A stretch of 21,483 nt of DNA from a virus: positions 1 through 21,483 of IMG/VR virus record IMGVR_UViG_3300009285_000752. One strand, given 5' to 3'. This document shows positions 13,975 through 20,913 of this stretch, one piece after another; the first letter of the stretch is position 1, and every line of letters begins with the position of its first letter. The translations under genes were made by a program, and so were the position numbers. The notes beneath the pieces are model-generated. The model ran no database searches, had not been told where the DNA came from, and saw only the letters and a program-made list of their open reading frames with translations.

Positions 13975-14799
13975 TCAACTTTTAATTAAAGTAATAAGGT
14001 CTTCATCATCAACAGTCTCCAGTCCATGAGCTCTGTTTATTCCTGCGTAGCCCCCGCCTCTAGCGAACCATTTATTTCTTTCTACTAGCTCAAATCCTAT
14101 CCTAAGACAATCTCGCTCAGCCCTATCCCCAAGTTTAACTCTTTTTCCTGCTTCCATCCTATCCTTGATGATAATGGTCATAGTTCCTCCTACAAGCAGG
14201 GAGTTGTAGAATTTCTTATAGATTTTTTCCATCTTCTGGAAGTAAATAAAGTCATTCAAGTTGCCTATATTGTCAGGATGCTTAGTATAGAGTGTTGCTG
14301 ACCCGTAGCCTAAATTAGTTGAGGTTTTATCCATCTTACCGTCAGCGTCGCCTTTCTTCTTCAAAAGTGAGCCGTATGGCGGCGAGAAAATAAAGTGATT
14401 AAATAAGCCAGGAGGCAGCGGAAGTATTTTGCTGCAGTCTCCTGGTATCAGCATAGCCATCTCATCAGCTTTAGGAACAGTTCTACTTATACCGTTAATG
14501 TTCTGCTCAATTATTCCTTGGTAGTGCTCTTCTAGCTCAATCATAATGACTGGACGCCCAATTGTGAGTGCTACAAGGATTGTGCCGGTGCCGGCAAATG
14601 GGTCAAGGATTGTCTCACCTTCTTCGCTAACGAATTCCACTAGTGCTTTTATCATCAGCATGTGGGCTTTGGCAATGTGCTCCCCAGGGTCAGAAAAGGG
14701 GAATAGAAGTGCCCTGATGTTTCTGTCGCTAGGAAACAGAACTCTGCCAAACTCATCACGAGGAAAGTTCTCTGCGAATAGCTTACCTATCTTATTCAA
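13975..14799 (-). CDS. DNA methyltransferase, amino-group (N4-cytosine or N6-adenine)
   Basis: 274 residues. The SAM-binding motif I is LDPFAGTGT (66-73), motif II ends in IELE (88), GDCSKIL (120-126) fits motif III, and the catalytic motif IV is SPPYG (139-143). SPPY favours N4-cytosine over the DPPY seen in most N6-adenine enzymes, but does not settle it. The order, with motif I before IV and a motif X-like helix (HIAKAHMLMIKALVEF) in front, fits a solitary phage enzyme. No restriction endonuclease is beside it. The start is TTG 14799, overlapping the previous TGA (TTGA), with AAGG at the right distance. Likely protects the phage genome from host restriction. Confidence 0.9.
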   Translation of the reverse strand: MNKIGKLFAENFPRDEFGRVLFPSDRNIRALLFPFSDPGEHIAKAHMLMIKALVEFVSEEGETILDPFAGTGTILVALTIGRPVIMIELEEHYQGIIEQNINGISRTVPKADEMAMLIPGDCSKILPLPPGLFNHFIFSPPYGSLLKKKGDADGKMDKTSTNLGYGSATLYTKHPDNIGNLNDFIYFQKMEKIYKKFYNSLLVGGTMTIIIKDRMEAGKRVKLGDRAERDCLRIGFELVERNKWFARGGGYAGINRAHGLETVDDEDLITLIKS

Positions 14800-14987
14800 A
14801 TAATATCCTTTTCAACTTCACTGATAATCTTGTCTATCATGTTCGCAAAGTATACCGAGTCTAAAAACCATTCGTTAGTTATACACTTTGGTAGGAGGTC
14901 TTCAATTACAGCCTCCAAAGTAGTTCGCACAGAATTTTCATCAAACAGTTGGAGTCTCTCTTCCGGCTGGTTAGTGTATTCTCGCAT
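14796..14987 (-). CDS. Small acidic hypothetical protein
   Basis: 63 residues from ATG 14987, chosen because GGAG precedes it by five bases. A start at 15077 would lie deep in the upstream gene and add an unlike N-terminus. The product is helical and acidic (LEAVIEDLLPKCI, then SVYFANMIDKIISEVEKDII). The stop overlaps the TTG start of the methyltransferase, so that enzyme's translation depends on this gene. Function unknown. Confidence 0.65.
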   Translation of the reverse strand: MREYTNQPEERLQLFDENSVRTTLEAVIEDLLPKCITNEWFLDSVYFANMIDKIISEVEKDII

Positions 14988-15003
14988 TTCATCTCCTTCT
15001 GAA

Positions 15004-15321
15004 TTAGTCCCCGTTTTCCTCATAGTAGATTTCTTCTCCCAGTTGACTAGCTCTTTCAAACTCCCTTCTTGCTCCATCCGAATCTAACCAGTTTCTTAGC
15101 ATATAAATAGCATCGCATCTTGATAAGATTTCTAAGTCCCCCTTAATGAAGTGGTCATCGATAGCTGGGTTACCCATGAAAGCGCTGTTCAAATGAGGGC
15201 AAATGACAGCGTAACCCTTCTCCCAGAGTCTGTAAGCCGCATTCCTAGCGTGGATTATATTATCAAAAATTTCAGCTTCTGTCTTCCCTCTATACTTGCC
15301 CGCTACATAGATTAATTTCAT
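15004..15321 (-). CDS. DUF4406 / nucleoside 2-deoxyribosyltransferase-like protein
   Basis: 105 residues. The text carries the family marks: YVAGKYRGK at the N-terminal nucleotide loop, CPHLNSAFM (41-49), IKGDLEILSRCDAIYML (59-75), and the SDGARREFE block whose Glu87 matches the catalytic Glu position of deoxyribosyltransferases. Members of this superfamily act on the N-glycosidic bond of nucleosides; phage members are usually assigned to nucleotide metabolism, but the exact reaction is seldom known. GGAG lies nine bases before ATG. It is placed between the ERCC4 nuclease and the methyltransferase. Confidence 0.85.
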   Translation of the reverse strand: MKLIYVAGKYRGKTEAEIFDNIIHARNAAYRLWEKGYAVICPHLNSAFMGNPAIDDHFIKGDLEILSRCDAIYMLRNWLDSDGARREFERASQLGEEIYYEENGD

Positions 15322-15324
15322 CTT

Positions 15325-16137
15325 TTATAACTCCTCAATTCCAATAGCTTCCAGCAATTTCTTAGCCGTAACAGCTCCTATGCCTTCTATTTCCGTAAGC
15401 TCTTTAATACTCGCAAATACTAAGTCATAGATAGATTTATAACCAGCTTCGTAAAGGGCAGTTGCTTTCTTTTCTCCTACGTCAATGTGATAGATGATGC
15501 TGAGTGCCATCAGCCCCCGAATAAAAGGATTCTGTTCCCTGATGCTGATACGCTTACCCTCGTCATTCTTTTCTCCTAATGTAATACGAGGGATGTAGTA
15601 GCGGTTTAGTGTCTTGTGCTCAGACTCAGGCTTTTGGCAATTGCGGTAAATAGAGGCTATTGCCTTGGCGGTTCCCACATAATTCCACGTCTGGAAAGTA
15701 TTGACGCCAGCTTCCTTCAATCTGTATAACCAGGCAAAGAATAAGTCAGCACTGACATCGTAAGCATGCTCGCTGAACAGATATCCGTTAGGAGCAACTC
15801 TGTATGCGAAGAGTGTAGATGGTCTGCCTTTCATTCTGACACTGACAGACTCCAAGCTCTTATCCTTCCGTGTAATTGGGGTGTCTGTAATGATGCCTTC
15901 AATTATCATATTGTTATCATCTGCCGACTCGTAGTAGCGTCTTAGTTCATCTTCCATACTGTCTATGTTACTGAGCAGTTCTCCTCCCTGAACACGATTG
16001 AACTGGACAGTGCCTTGCTCTCCTCCGAAGTAGTAGTCCGCTCGGCTACTCTGATTAAGCGGTAAGACAGAGACTGGTGCGGATTGCTCAAGTAAATGAA
16101 CAATCTCCTCTGGTTCGGCTACATCAACAAGAATCAC
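15325..16137 (-). CDS. ERCC4-type nuclease with C-terminal HhH repeats
   Basis: 270 residues, GTG start with AAGGAG five bases before. The N-terminal 1-110 resembles the ERCC4 (XPF/MUS81) nuclease: ADYYF (D34) stands for GDY, followed by GTVQFNRVQGGELLSNID and NNMIIEGI. In the canonical family the central motif is ERK; here it reads NRV (47-49), so two usual catalytic residues are changed. The C-terminus (about 218-265, GEKKATALYEAGYKSIYDLV then EIEGIGAVTAKKLLEAI) is a pair of helix-hairpin-helix motifs that bind DNA. The middle (110-205) is not recognised. Likely a structure-specific DNA processing enzyme, or a DNA-binding relative if inactive. Confidence 0.78.
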   Translation of the reverse strand: MILVDVAEPEEIVHLLEQSAPVSVLPLNQSSRADYYFGGEQGTVQFNRVQGGELLSNIDSMEDELRRYYESADDNNMIIEGIITDTPITRKDKSLESVSVRMKGRPSTLFAYRVAPNGYLFSEHAYDVSADLFFAWLYRLKEAGVNTFQTWNYVGTAKAIASIYRNCQKPESEHKTLNRYYIPRITLGEKNDEGKRISIREQNPFIRGLMALSIIYHIDVGEKKATALYEAGYKSIYDLVFASIKELTEIEGIGAVTAKKLLEAIGIEEL

Positions 16138-16146
16138 AGCTACTCC

Positions 16147-16371
16147 TTAGACTTCTGTAGAATTCTTAAAATCTATGGCTCTATCCCACTGTATTACTAC
16201 GGCTAGGAAGAGAAGACAGATAGCAAACTCGTAGCGAAGTTTATCTCTACGAAGCTCTATTGTCAACGCAATCTGTGGCAGTTTAAGAATGGCAAAAACT
16301 ATCCAGAAATGCTTAACCTTAAACCACTTAGACTGTAAAGGGGAACTGTCTGAGCTTACTGGCTTTCTCAT
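16147..16371 (-). CDS. Small membrane protein
   Basis: 74 residues from ATG 16371, preferred over GTG 16380 because AGGTGG lies about five bases upstream. Two hydrophobic segments: about 21-38 (HFWIVFAILKLPQIALTI) and about 49-62 (FAICLLFLAVVIQW), separated by a charged loop (ELRRDKLRYE). The gene begins inside the end of the ATPase gene, so it is translationally coupled. No family recognised. Confidence 0.6.
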   Translation of the reverse strand: MRKPVSSDSSPLQSKWFKVKHFWIVFAILKLPQIALTIELRRDKLRYEFAICLLFLAVVIQWDRAIDFKNSTEV

Positions 16372-16372
16372 T

Positions 16373-17284
16373 CTATCCACCTCTCATTATAGATTGTAGT
16401 TCAAGAAGCCCGTCATAGCTAGGTTCGGGAAGTTCAAGCCCGACCGCTTTCATTCCCATTCCAGCGAGTCCGCATTTCAGACTGATCTTAGCTCTTGGCA
16501 CAGGCTTATTGTAGTCAGGATTTCCTACACCTTTTACAGTCTCTTTCCTCTTATCAATCTCAGTGTAGCACCATAGCACTATATCATCCAGCGTAACTGT
16601 GTGCTTGAAGCCATCAGGCTCAACCTCCCCTGTCGCGTAGGACTCAAGTCTTTCTCCAACAAGTTTAGTAGCATAGATGTCTTTGGGGTAGTGGGTCATG
16701 ACTAGATTCTTGCCCAACGAGCGAACAGTGTAAATTAAGTCCCGCATGCGATTGTTAGGAAATTCTACAGGCTGGAGTTTCTCCCTAAAGTCCTTGTGCT
16801 CAGGCTTGATACCTTGAGAAATCTGTATCTCTTGCTTCTCCTGAAGTAATGACTGATGACAGATAAACCATAATTGTGTGGCAGAGTCCAGCATGATAGT
16901 CTTTACTGCAGAGACTCTTCCTACTGTTACTATGTCAGTAACTATCTCCTGCCACAATTCCTTAATGCCTGTTACTTGACGAGGGAAGCGCACAGATACT
17001 CCTTGCTGTTGCTGAATACCAAGCATCTTTTCTAATTGAATAGGAGCGAGGTATGGCTTAGAGACTACGTCCCAATCAGTCCACTTTAACTTACTGACGT
17101 TTTCTCCAGCATCGCACTTTCTGATACGAAGAGGCTTATCACTTTTCTTAGCTTCATCCTCAAGTCTCCAAATTGCTCTATCAAAGCCACCTAAGTCTAG
17201 GTCAAGATGAAACAGCGGCTTCGGCCAAGACAAACCTATGCTAGACTTGCCTGAGCCTTCAAATCCCCAAATTGAGCCTATGAT
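16373..17284 (-). CDS. AAA/RecA-like phage ATPase (ATC start)
   Basis: 303 residues when read from ATC 17284. The N-terminus IGSIWGFEGSGKSS holds a full Walker A (G7-x4-G12-K13-S14), then FHLDLDLGGFDRA; KTIMLDSATQLW gives Walker B (D about 133), and LVMTHYPKDIY is a sensor-like strand. This is the phage nucleotide-binding ATPase family (AAA_24/RecA-like) often found beside exonucleases. Between the preceding in-frame stop (about 17313) and the Walker A there is no ATG, GTG, TTG or CTG. The first TTG (17233) would delete the Walker A. GGAGGT ends five bases before ATC 17284. ATA 17281 is a second choice. It lies between the Cas4-like and ERCC4 nucleases, suggesting a recombination or end-processing set. 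Confidence 0.82.
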   Translation of the reverse strand: MIGSIWGFEGSGKSSIGLSWPKPLFHLDLDLGGFDRAIWRLEDEAKKSDKPLRIRKCDAGENVSKLKWTDWDVVSKPYLAPIQLEKMLGIQQQQGVSVRFPRQVTGIKELWQEIVTDIVTVGRVSAVKTIMLDSATQLWFICHQSLLQEKQEIQISQGIKPEHKDFREKLQPVEFPNNRMRDLIYTVRSLGKNLVMTHYPKDIYATKLVGERLESYATGEVEPDGFKHTVTLDDIVLWCYTEIDKRKETVKGVGNPDYNKPVPRAKISLKCGLAGMGMKAVGLELPEPSYDGLLELQSIMRGG

Positions 17285-17294
17285 ATTACACCTC

Positions 17295-17486
17295 CTACAT
17301 TGTTCTTTTAATTATCAAAAGGACAGCGGATACAACATACCAGATTACGCCCCCTATGAAGGCGTCTAGCTGATTGTTAAAGCAGTCTACAGCATCCTCT
17401 TTCCTCTTAAACATCAAGATTGTTCTAACAGACCCTATGAATGCTCCAACGATAGGTAATCCCCAGTAAAGCCATCTTCTGTTCAT
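17295..17486 (-). CDS. Two-helix membrane protein
   Basis: 63 residues, with AGGAT seven bases before ATG 17486. Membrane segments are about 5-25 (WLYWGLPIVGAFIGSVRTIL) and about 43-59 (FIGGVIWYVVSAVLLII), with a charged loop carrying KRKEDAVD between. The stop TAG (17297-17295) overlaps the GGAGG that serves the ATPase gene, so the two are translated in sequence. No family recognised. Confidence 0.62.
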   Translation of the reverse strand: MNRRWLYWGLPIVGAFIGSVRTILMFKRKEDAVDCFNNQLDAFIGGVIWYVVSAVLLIIKRTM

Positions 17487-17496
17487 GTTTTACATC

Positions 17497-18270
17497 CTAC
17501 CAAAGTTCCTTTATGTCCTTCTCTGCTTGCTCAAAATCAGGAATTACTTTGTGCTCAGTAGCGCCCAACCCCTCCCCCCGTATAGGACGCTGAGAAGTGT
17601 CTCCTTGCTTACTGCTCATCGTAGCAATAGTATTACATAGCATTCTATATTTACAGTTCTCACAAGCCCACTTGGCTGCAGTTGTAAATGGAGTAGGAAC
17701 TGTCTCTGTTTCTAAAGCCTTCTTGTATAGGTCTCTTCTTGAAATTATCCATCGCCAGTTATCTTCAAGCTCTTCCTGCTCAAAGTAGATTGTCTCAGAG
17801 ATAATCTTAGCTACTGGTCTTTCAGCTAAGTAGATAACTGCCAAATCATAAGACTCCTTTCCCATAATGAAGGCTCCGCCCTTCATGTAGGTAACCCAAG
17901 TATCAGGTAGGTCGCCTTCTTGGTAACGCTTGATTCCCGCCCTAGTAGACTTCATTTCAATCAATCGTTCAACACCTGCTAAGCTTGCTGGTATAACACC
18001 ATCAGGTCTGTAAGTTATCTCATCTTTTACATACAGAGGAGTATCAATAGATGAATGAGTCATTACCTCCTGTAACCCGTAACCAGTAGCGAAAAGCAGC
18101 AGCTCGGTATCTGTTGGCTCTATTGGAGCTCTCAAATCAAGATAGGCTTTTGTGAGACAATAATTCAGTGATGACAAGTGTATTCCTTCACGAGGCGTAA
18201 GAAGATTGTATTTCTCAGCAAGAGCGTCAAGGATTAGTCTATCTAGTTCTGGATTAATTTCTCTTCTCAT
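17497..18270 (-). CDS. Cas4/RecB-like Fe-S exonuclease (PD-(D/E)XK)
   Basis: 257 residues. The PD-(D/E)XK core is YRPDGV (D90) and LIEMKST (E105, K107), with a following WVTYMKGGAF strand-helix that matches the downstream helix of Cas4/RecB nucleases. A single N-terminal Cys (C38 in SLNYCLTKAY) and the C-terminal WACENCKYRMLC (C203, C206, C212) can bind a 4Fe-4S cluster, the Cas4/AddB arrangement. ATG overlaps the previous stop (TAATG), with GGAG five bases before. No CRISPR or cas1 is present, so this is a phage recombination or replication nuclease acting on DNA ends. The C-terminal 40 residues are less conserved and charged. Confidence 0.88.
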   Translation of the reverse strand: MRREINPELDRLILDALAEKYNLLTPREGIHLSSLNYCLTKAYLDLRAPIEPTDTELLLFATGYGLQEVMTHSSIDTPLYVKDEITYRPDGVIPASLAGVERLIEMKSTRAGIKRYQEGDLPDTWVTYMKGGAFIMGKESYDLAVIYLAERPVAKIISETIYFEQEELEDNWRWIISRRDLYKKALETETVPTPFTTAAKWACENCKYRMLCNTIATMSSKQGDTSQRPIRGEGLGATEHKVIPDFEQAEKDIKELW

Positions 18271-18515
18271 TACTTCTCCTTTGTAGCGGGTATCCTCAGT
18301 GGAAAGACTTTCTTATTCCTTTCTAGCCATGCTGAGTATTGCTCATAGGCATTATTAGCAGCGTCACTAGCAGCCCAAGCAGTAGCCCAGGCAGCCTCCT
18401 CTGCCTCCTCTGCCTCTAACCACTTGAGGACTTCTTCCTCAGAACCTAATAACTGGTTATCATTCTCTTCTGTCTTAGCCCACTCTTCAGTATGCTCATT
18501 TCCTTTCTGTATCAT
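18270..18515 (-). CDS. Acidic, Ala- and Trp-rich hypothetical protein
   Basis: 81 residues with a strongly biased composition: residues about 25-65 read as Glu/Ala-rich helix with five Trp (LKWLEAEEAEEAAWATAWAA, then YEQYSAWLERNKK). ATG overlaps the TGA of the upstream gene (ATGA) and the stop overlaps the next ATG (TAATG), so it is firmly part of the operon. No family recognised; possibly a partner of the adjacent nuclease. Confidence 0.65.
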   Translation of the reverse strand: MIQKGNEHTEEWAKTEENDNQLLGSEEEVLKWLEAEEAEEAAWATAWAASDAANNAYEQYSAWLERNKKVFPLRIPATKEK

Positions 18516-18832
18516 TCTACCCTCCGGTATAACTGCCCCTTAGCCTCATTGTGAGCGATGGTGTCTTGGGCTATCTGTCTATCACGACTGGTTATTGCTT
18601 TACCTTGATAAGCTATCCAAGTCGGAATTGCTTTTAGCATTTCCTCATCACTCAGCACTTCAAGCTGGACTGGCTCTACTGGAAGATAGCCAGCCTTTAT
18701 AAGCGTTTGGGATAGCTCAGTGACTACCAGCGCTCCAGTAATCGCTCCAGTAGTTCTCGCCCCAAATTGTTTCTCAAGCTCCCGCAGTTCGGCATAGATA
18801 AAGCGATTGAGTTTCTCTTCTGCTTTACTCAT
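18512..18832 (-). CDS. Hypothetical helical protein
   Basis: 106 residues, ATG 18832 with AGGAGGT upstream. Mostly helical (EEKLNRFIYAELRELEKQFG; later DEEMLKAIPTWIAYQGKAIT). A central Ala/Gly/Thr-rich stretch (TTGAITGALVVTELSQTLIK) could be a buried helix but is too short for a membrane anchor. Overlaps both neighbours by a few bases. Not recognised. Confidence 0.65.
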   Translation of the reverse strand: MSKAEEKLNRFIYAELRELEKQFGARTTGAITGALVVTELSQTLIKAGYLPVEPVQLEVLSDEEMLKAIPTWIAYQGKAITSRDRQIAQDTIAHNEAKGQLYRRVE

Positions 18833-19058
18833 ATCTACCTCCTATAGGTTCTGGCTTTTTCTCCCCATATTTCCAGTATCTTAAAAGTAGCTTTACCTTA
18901 CTACATCTTTGACATAAGTATTTATCCTTTTGCCAGCATAGTTCATAGCAGTATAAGCCACCCATCATTCCAGTATAGACTTCCCTCCCGTATTCTTTTG
19001 GATAGGTGAGAAGATAATGCCACTTATGTATTCCGATTAAACACAATAAACTATTCAT
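18825..19058 (-). CDS. Small zinc-binding protein (CxxxGxHKW type)
   Basis: 77 residues. The N-terminus LLCLIGIHKWHY followed by a CQRCSK knuckle matches a common short phage/bacterial zinc-protein pattern in which C-x4-H-K-W and a C-x2-C pair make one metal site. Two further Cys (CYELC) lie between. The ribosome binding site GGGAGAAGG is very close to the ATG. Overlaps the next gene. Function unknown. Confidence 0.68.
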   Translation of the reverse strand: MNSLLCLIGIHKWHYLLTYPKEYGREVYTGMMGGLYCYELCWQKDKYLCQRCSKVKLLLRYWKYGEKKPEPIGGRYE

Positions 19059-19082
19059 CCTTCTCCCTTTGAGGCAGGTAGG

Positions 19083-19274
19083 CTAGCAGTCATTAATAGC
19101 TGTATCTGGGGTGAATCTAGTATAATCCTGATGACTGATTACATTACCCTTGCTATCGTAGGTTACGCTTTTATGTTTTGAGCAGACCCTTGATGTAGTC
19201 TCTGATGGCATACCACATACGGGGCACAAGTGGTAGGAATAAATAAAGATATACCCGTCAGCCAGTTCTATCAT
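19083..19274 (-). CDS. Small zinc-finger-like protein
   Basis: 63 residues. LCPVCGMPSETTSRVCSKHK offers a C-x2-C ... C-x2-H metal site at about residues 17-35; the rest is short strands (YIFIYSYH; VTYDSKGNVISHQDY). Last residue is Cys. The ribosome binding site (AAGG) is distant. It belongs to a run of three small Cys-rich genes (19426 to 18825). No family name can be given. Confidence 0.6.
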   Translation of the reverse strand: MIELADGYIFIYSYHLCPVCGMPSETTSRVCSKHKSVTYDSKGNVISHQDYTRFTPDTAINDC

Positions 19275-19303
19275 CTCATCCAGCCTTTCCTATATTCTCT
19301 GCC

Positions 19304-19426
19304 TCATTCACACTCCCAGTCTTGCTTTGATATCTTACACTCGTAGGTTATCCGCTTAGAAGTCTCTGTTTTCATAAGCCCCAAGCAATCGCTGCAGCCT
19401 TTACATTTCAGGCGTTTCCGTTTCAT
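19304..19426 (-). CDS. Very small Cys-rich protein
   Basis: 40 residues, found by direct reading. KCKGCSDCLGL carries three closely spaced Cys, with CKISKQDWEC near the end, a likely metal knuckle. It opens very basic (MKRKRLK). AAGGA abuts the ATG, which is too close for good initiation, so the start may be wrong or expression low. It is the first gene downstream of the structured region in the direction of the - block. Moderate confidence, based on Cys spacing and operon fit. Confidence 0.45.
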   Translation of the reverse strand: MKRKRLKCKGCSDCLGLMKTETSKRITYECKISKQDWECE

Positions 19427-19468
19427 TCCTTTTTGGACAGACACTATTTTAATATGTCCTTTCTATTC

Positions 19469-19986
19469 AGGTTAGGGGAGGGCTGGCTCAGAGCGGATAG
19501 TATATTCCTTTTGCCTTGCTGTCCTCACCCTAACCTTTACCTGAGCCTACTGGATTACCAACTTCCTATCAAGGAGTCAGCGCCATTACCAATCAAGGTA
19601 ATGGCTACCACTCGGCTCAGGACTTACTGCCAGCCTTGACATTCAAGAGAACTAACGCTCTATATGCCCATTTTATTATTGCCCTTTTCAGGGTGGCTGG
19701 CAGTTCCTGCCCTCTACCTACCTGATGTAGCATACAAAGCAGGCTCACTCTTATGACGAATCTTGCCATTTAGTAGTATTCATCAGGTAAATAGTTGGCT
19801 TTGGGCAGGCTTGCTGGCTCGTTGCTAATTCACCTTCAGTTGAACTTACAGCCCGGCACGATAGTCGGATTACCACTCCACTCATCTGCCGCCGACACTC
19901 GGACATACTCTTCGTCATCTTGACTGGGAGAACACTTACGGCATAGCTTTCCCAGTAAGGATGGACTACTCCCTGGACACCAGCGA
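19469..19986. ncRNA. Candidate large structured noncoding RNA
   Basis: The gene-free stretch 19427-20014 contains a series of long perfect inverted repeats. H1: 19469-19477/19528-19536 (9 bp), continued by GAGG/CCTC. H2: 19540-19547/19614-19621 (8 bp), enclosing H3 19582-19590/19597-19605 (9 bp, 6-base loop). H4: 19626-19635/19695-19704 (10 bp). H5: 19706-19712/19803-19809 (7 bp), enclosing H6 19719-19727/19781-19789 (9 bp). H7: 19923-19929/19950-19956 (7 bp). A possible 7-bp closing stem is 19811-19817/19980-19986. GGCTCAG occurs twice (19485 and 19614) and both copies can pair with 19541-19547, a switch, pseudoknot or between-molecule contact. The strand is open: four end wobbles (H1, H7, closing stem, inner hairpin 19681-19694) favour +, while H6 extends by five pairs including two wobbles only on -. 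Length and complexity recall ROOL/GOLLD-type phage RNAs, but no family match can be claimed. Confidence 0.72.
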
Positions 19987-20014
19987 AGCTATTCAGTTGT
20001 TAAGATTCTCTGTC

Positions 20015-20179
20015 TTATCCTCTCCCTTTAATCTCACTTTCAATATCCGGGTCAAGCCTTTGGTAGTCGGTCTTATTGCTCATCAGTCTGTAAAACTGCC
20101 GAACTGCCGTCTCAATACTCCGCTCTAACTTTTCCCTAGCTTCCTGTTCCTTCTGTTTTGCTTTCTCCAAATCACTCAT
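20015..20179 (-). CDS. Small coiled-coil protein
   Basis: 54 residues, found by direct reading. GGAG lies six bases before ATG 20179. The product is one charged helix (LEKAKQKEQEAREKLERSIE then TAVRQFYRLMSNKTDYQRLD). It lies 33 bases downstream of the putative OB-like gene and immediately before the structured RNA region. Its clear binding site and clean frame make it a real gene. Function unknown; perhaps an accessory of the preceding DNA-binding candidate. Confidence 0.68.
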   Translation of the reverse strand: MSDLEKAKQKEQEAREKLERSIETAVRQFYRLMSNKTDYQRLDPDIESEIKGRG

Positions 20180-20212
20180 TTTGGTCTCCTTTCAGCCTTA
20201 GCTTATGGCTTA

Positions 20213-20884
20213 CTAACTGGGTAGCTGGAAAACTCCATTCTCGTCCACAATCACTTTACCCAGTTTTAGTAAGGCGTTGATAAGGCTTTTGTCAGAGATG
20301 GAACGCTGGAGCGCTGCGTCCTTCCTTATACGAGCGTCGTCGAAAGCCCACTTGTTAAACTGAGCCCGAGTCTTGCCGATGAGATTGTCTTCAGCATATT
20401 CTGCTGTAGAACTACCGGTAACAATTTCTCCTCCGGAACTGACGCCATCAACACTTTCTATAACCCAAACCGGAGTCGGCACCATCTTATCTGGATACTC
20501 ACTTGGGTCAGCATCCTTACTCCAGATTGGTTTGGGTGCTGGTCTACCATCCTGCCCATCACAGAATACCAAGACCACAGTCTTACCCTTAGCATCCTTG
20601 ATGTCGTCACCCGGCGGTAACAGCTTTGCTAGTGAGTCGGCAAAGTAACCAAACCTGGACTTGTGCTTATTAGAAAGCCCTAAATTGATTACTGTGGTGG
20701 CAAAGTTATAGGGCGAGACGGCGATTATATCATCCAGGTCTTTAAAGTTTAGCTCAATCCTGGTGCCGGCGTAGCCCGTAGCTGGGGATGTAATGTAGCC
20801 GTCAAAGACACCAGTAAATTTCCTTAGTGGATTATCAAAGTCGCTGTCAACTAAGCCGCGAATAGAAACTAGGTCATCTGTCAT
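20213..20884 (-). CDS. Hypothetical protein, possibly OB-fold-like ssDNA-binding
   Basis: 223 residues with an excellent binding site (GGAGG eight bases before ATG 20884). The first 110 residues are strand-rich: KFTGVFDGYITSPATGYAG, RIELNFKDLDDIIAVSPYNF, NLGLSNKHKSRFGYFADSLA, then a short linker and GKTVVLVFCDG. This order (F-x-G strand, long beta hairpin, S-x-x-G-x-F-x-x-S-L helix, GK-V strand) resembles a phage group thought to bind single-stranded DNA through an OB-like fold. The C-terminal 80 residues are helical (DNLIGKTRAQFNKWAFDDAR) and may be a winged-helix-like module. As the first sizeable gene of the - operon, a replication role is reasonable but not shown. Confidence 0.6.
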   Translation of the reverse strand: MTDDLVSIRGLVDSDFDNPLRKFTGVFDGYITSPATGYAGTRIELNFKDLDDIIAVSPYNFATTVINLGLSNKHKSRFGYFADSLAKLLPPGDDIKDAKGKTVVLVFCDGQDGRPAPKPIWSKDADPSEYPDKMVPTPVWVIESVDGVSSGGEIVTGSSTAEYAEDNLIGKTRAQFNKWAFDDARIRKDAALQRSISDKSLINALLKLGKVIVDENGVFQLPS

Positions 20885-20913
20885 TATTCTTCCTCCTCAT
20901 TTTCTTTCTTCAT
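20884..20913 (-). CDS. Nine-codon leader ORF
   Basis: ATG 20913 to TAA 20884 encodes MKKENEEEE, with GGAAAG a few bases upstream. The stop overlaps the ATG of the next gene (TAATG), and the Glu codons GAGGAGGAAGAA also form that gene's ribosome binding site. It may simply be a by-product of the purine-rich binding site, or a leader that couples translation. Confidence 0.3.
   Translation of the reverse strand: MKKENEEEE

Noticed and set aside
14988-15077. ATG 15077 start of the small acidic gene
   Set aside because: It lies inside the deoxyribosyltransferase-like gene; ATG 14987 has GGAG at the right distance.
19433-19639. 68-codon + strand ORF in the gene-free region
   Set aside because: No binding site, unlikely composition, and it runs across stems H1-H3 and into H4 of the structured region.
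19469-19986. Group I intron, tmRNA or RNase P RNA as identity of the structured region
   Set aside because: No interrupted host gene surrounds it, no tRNA-like ends or T-loop, and I could not find conserved core motifs of these families on either strand.
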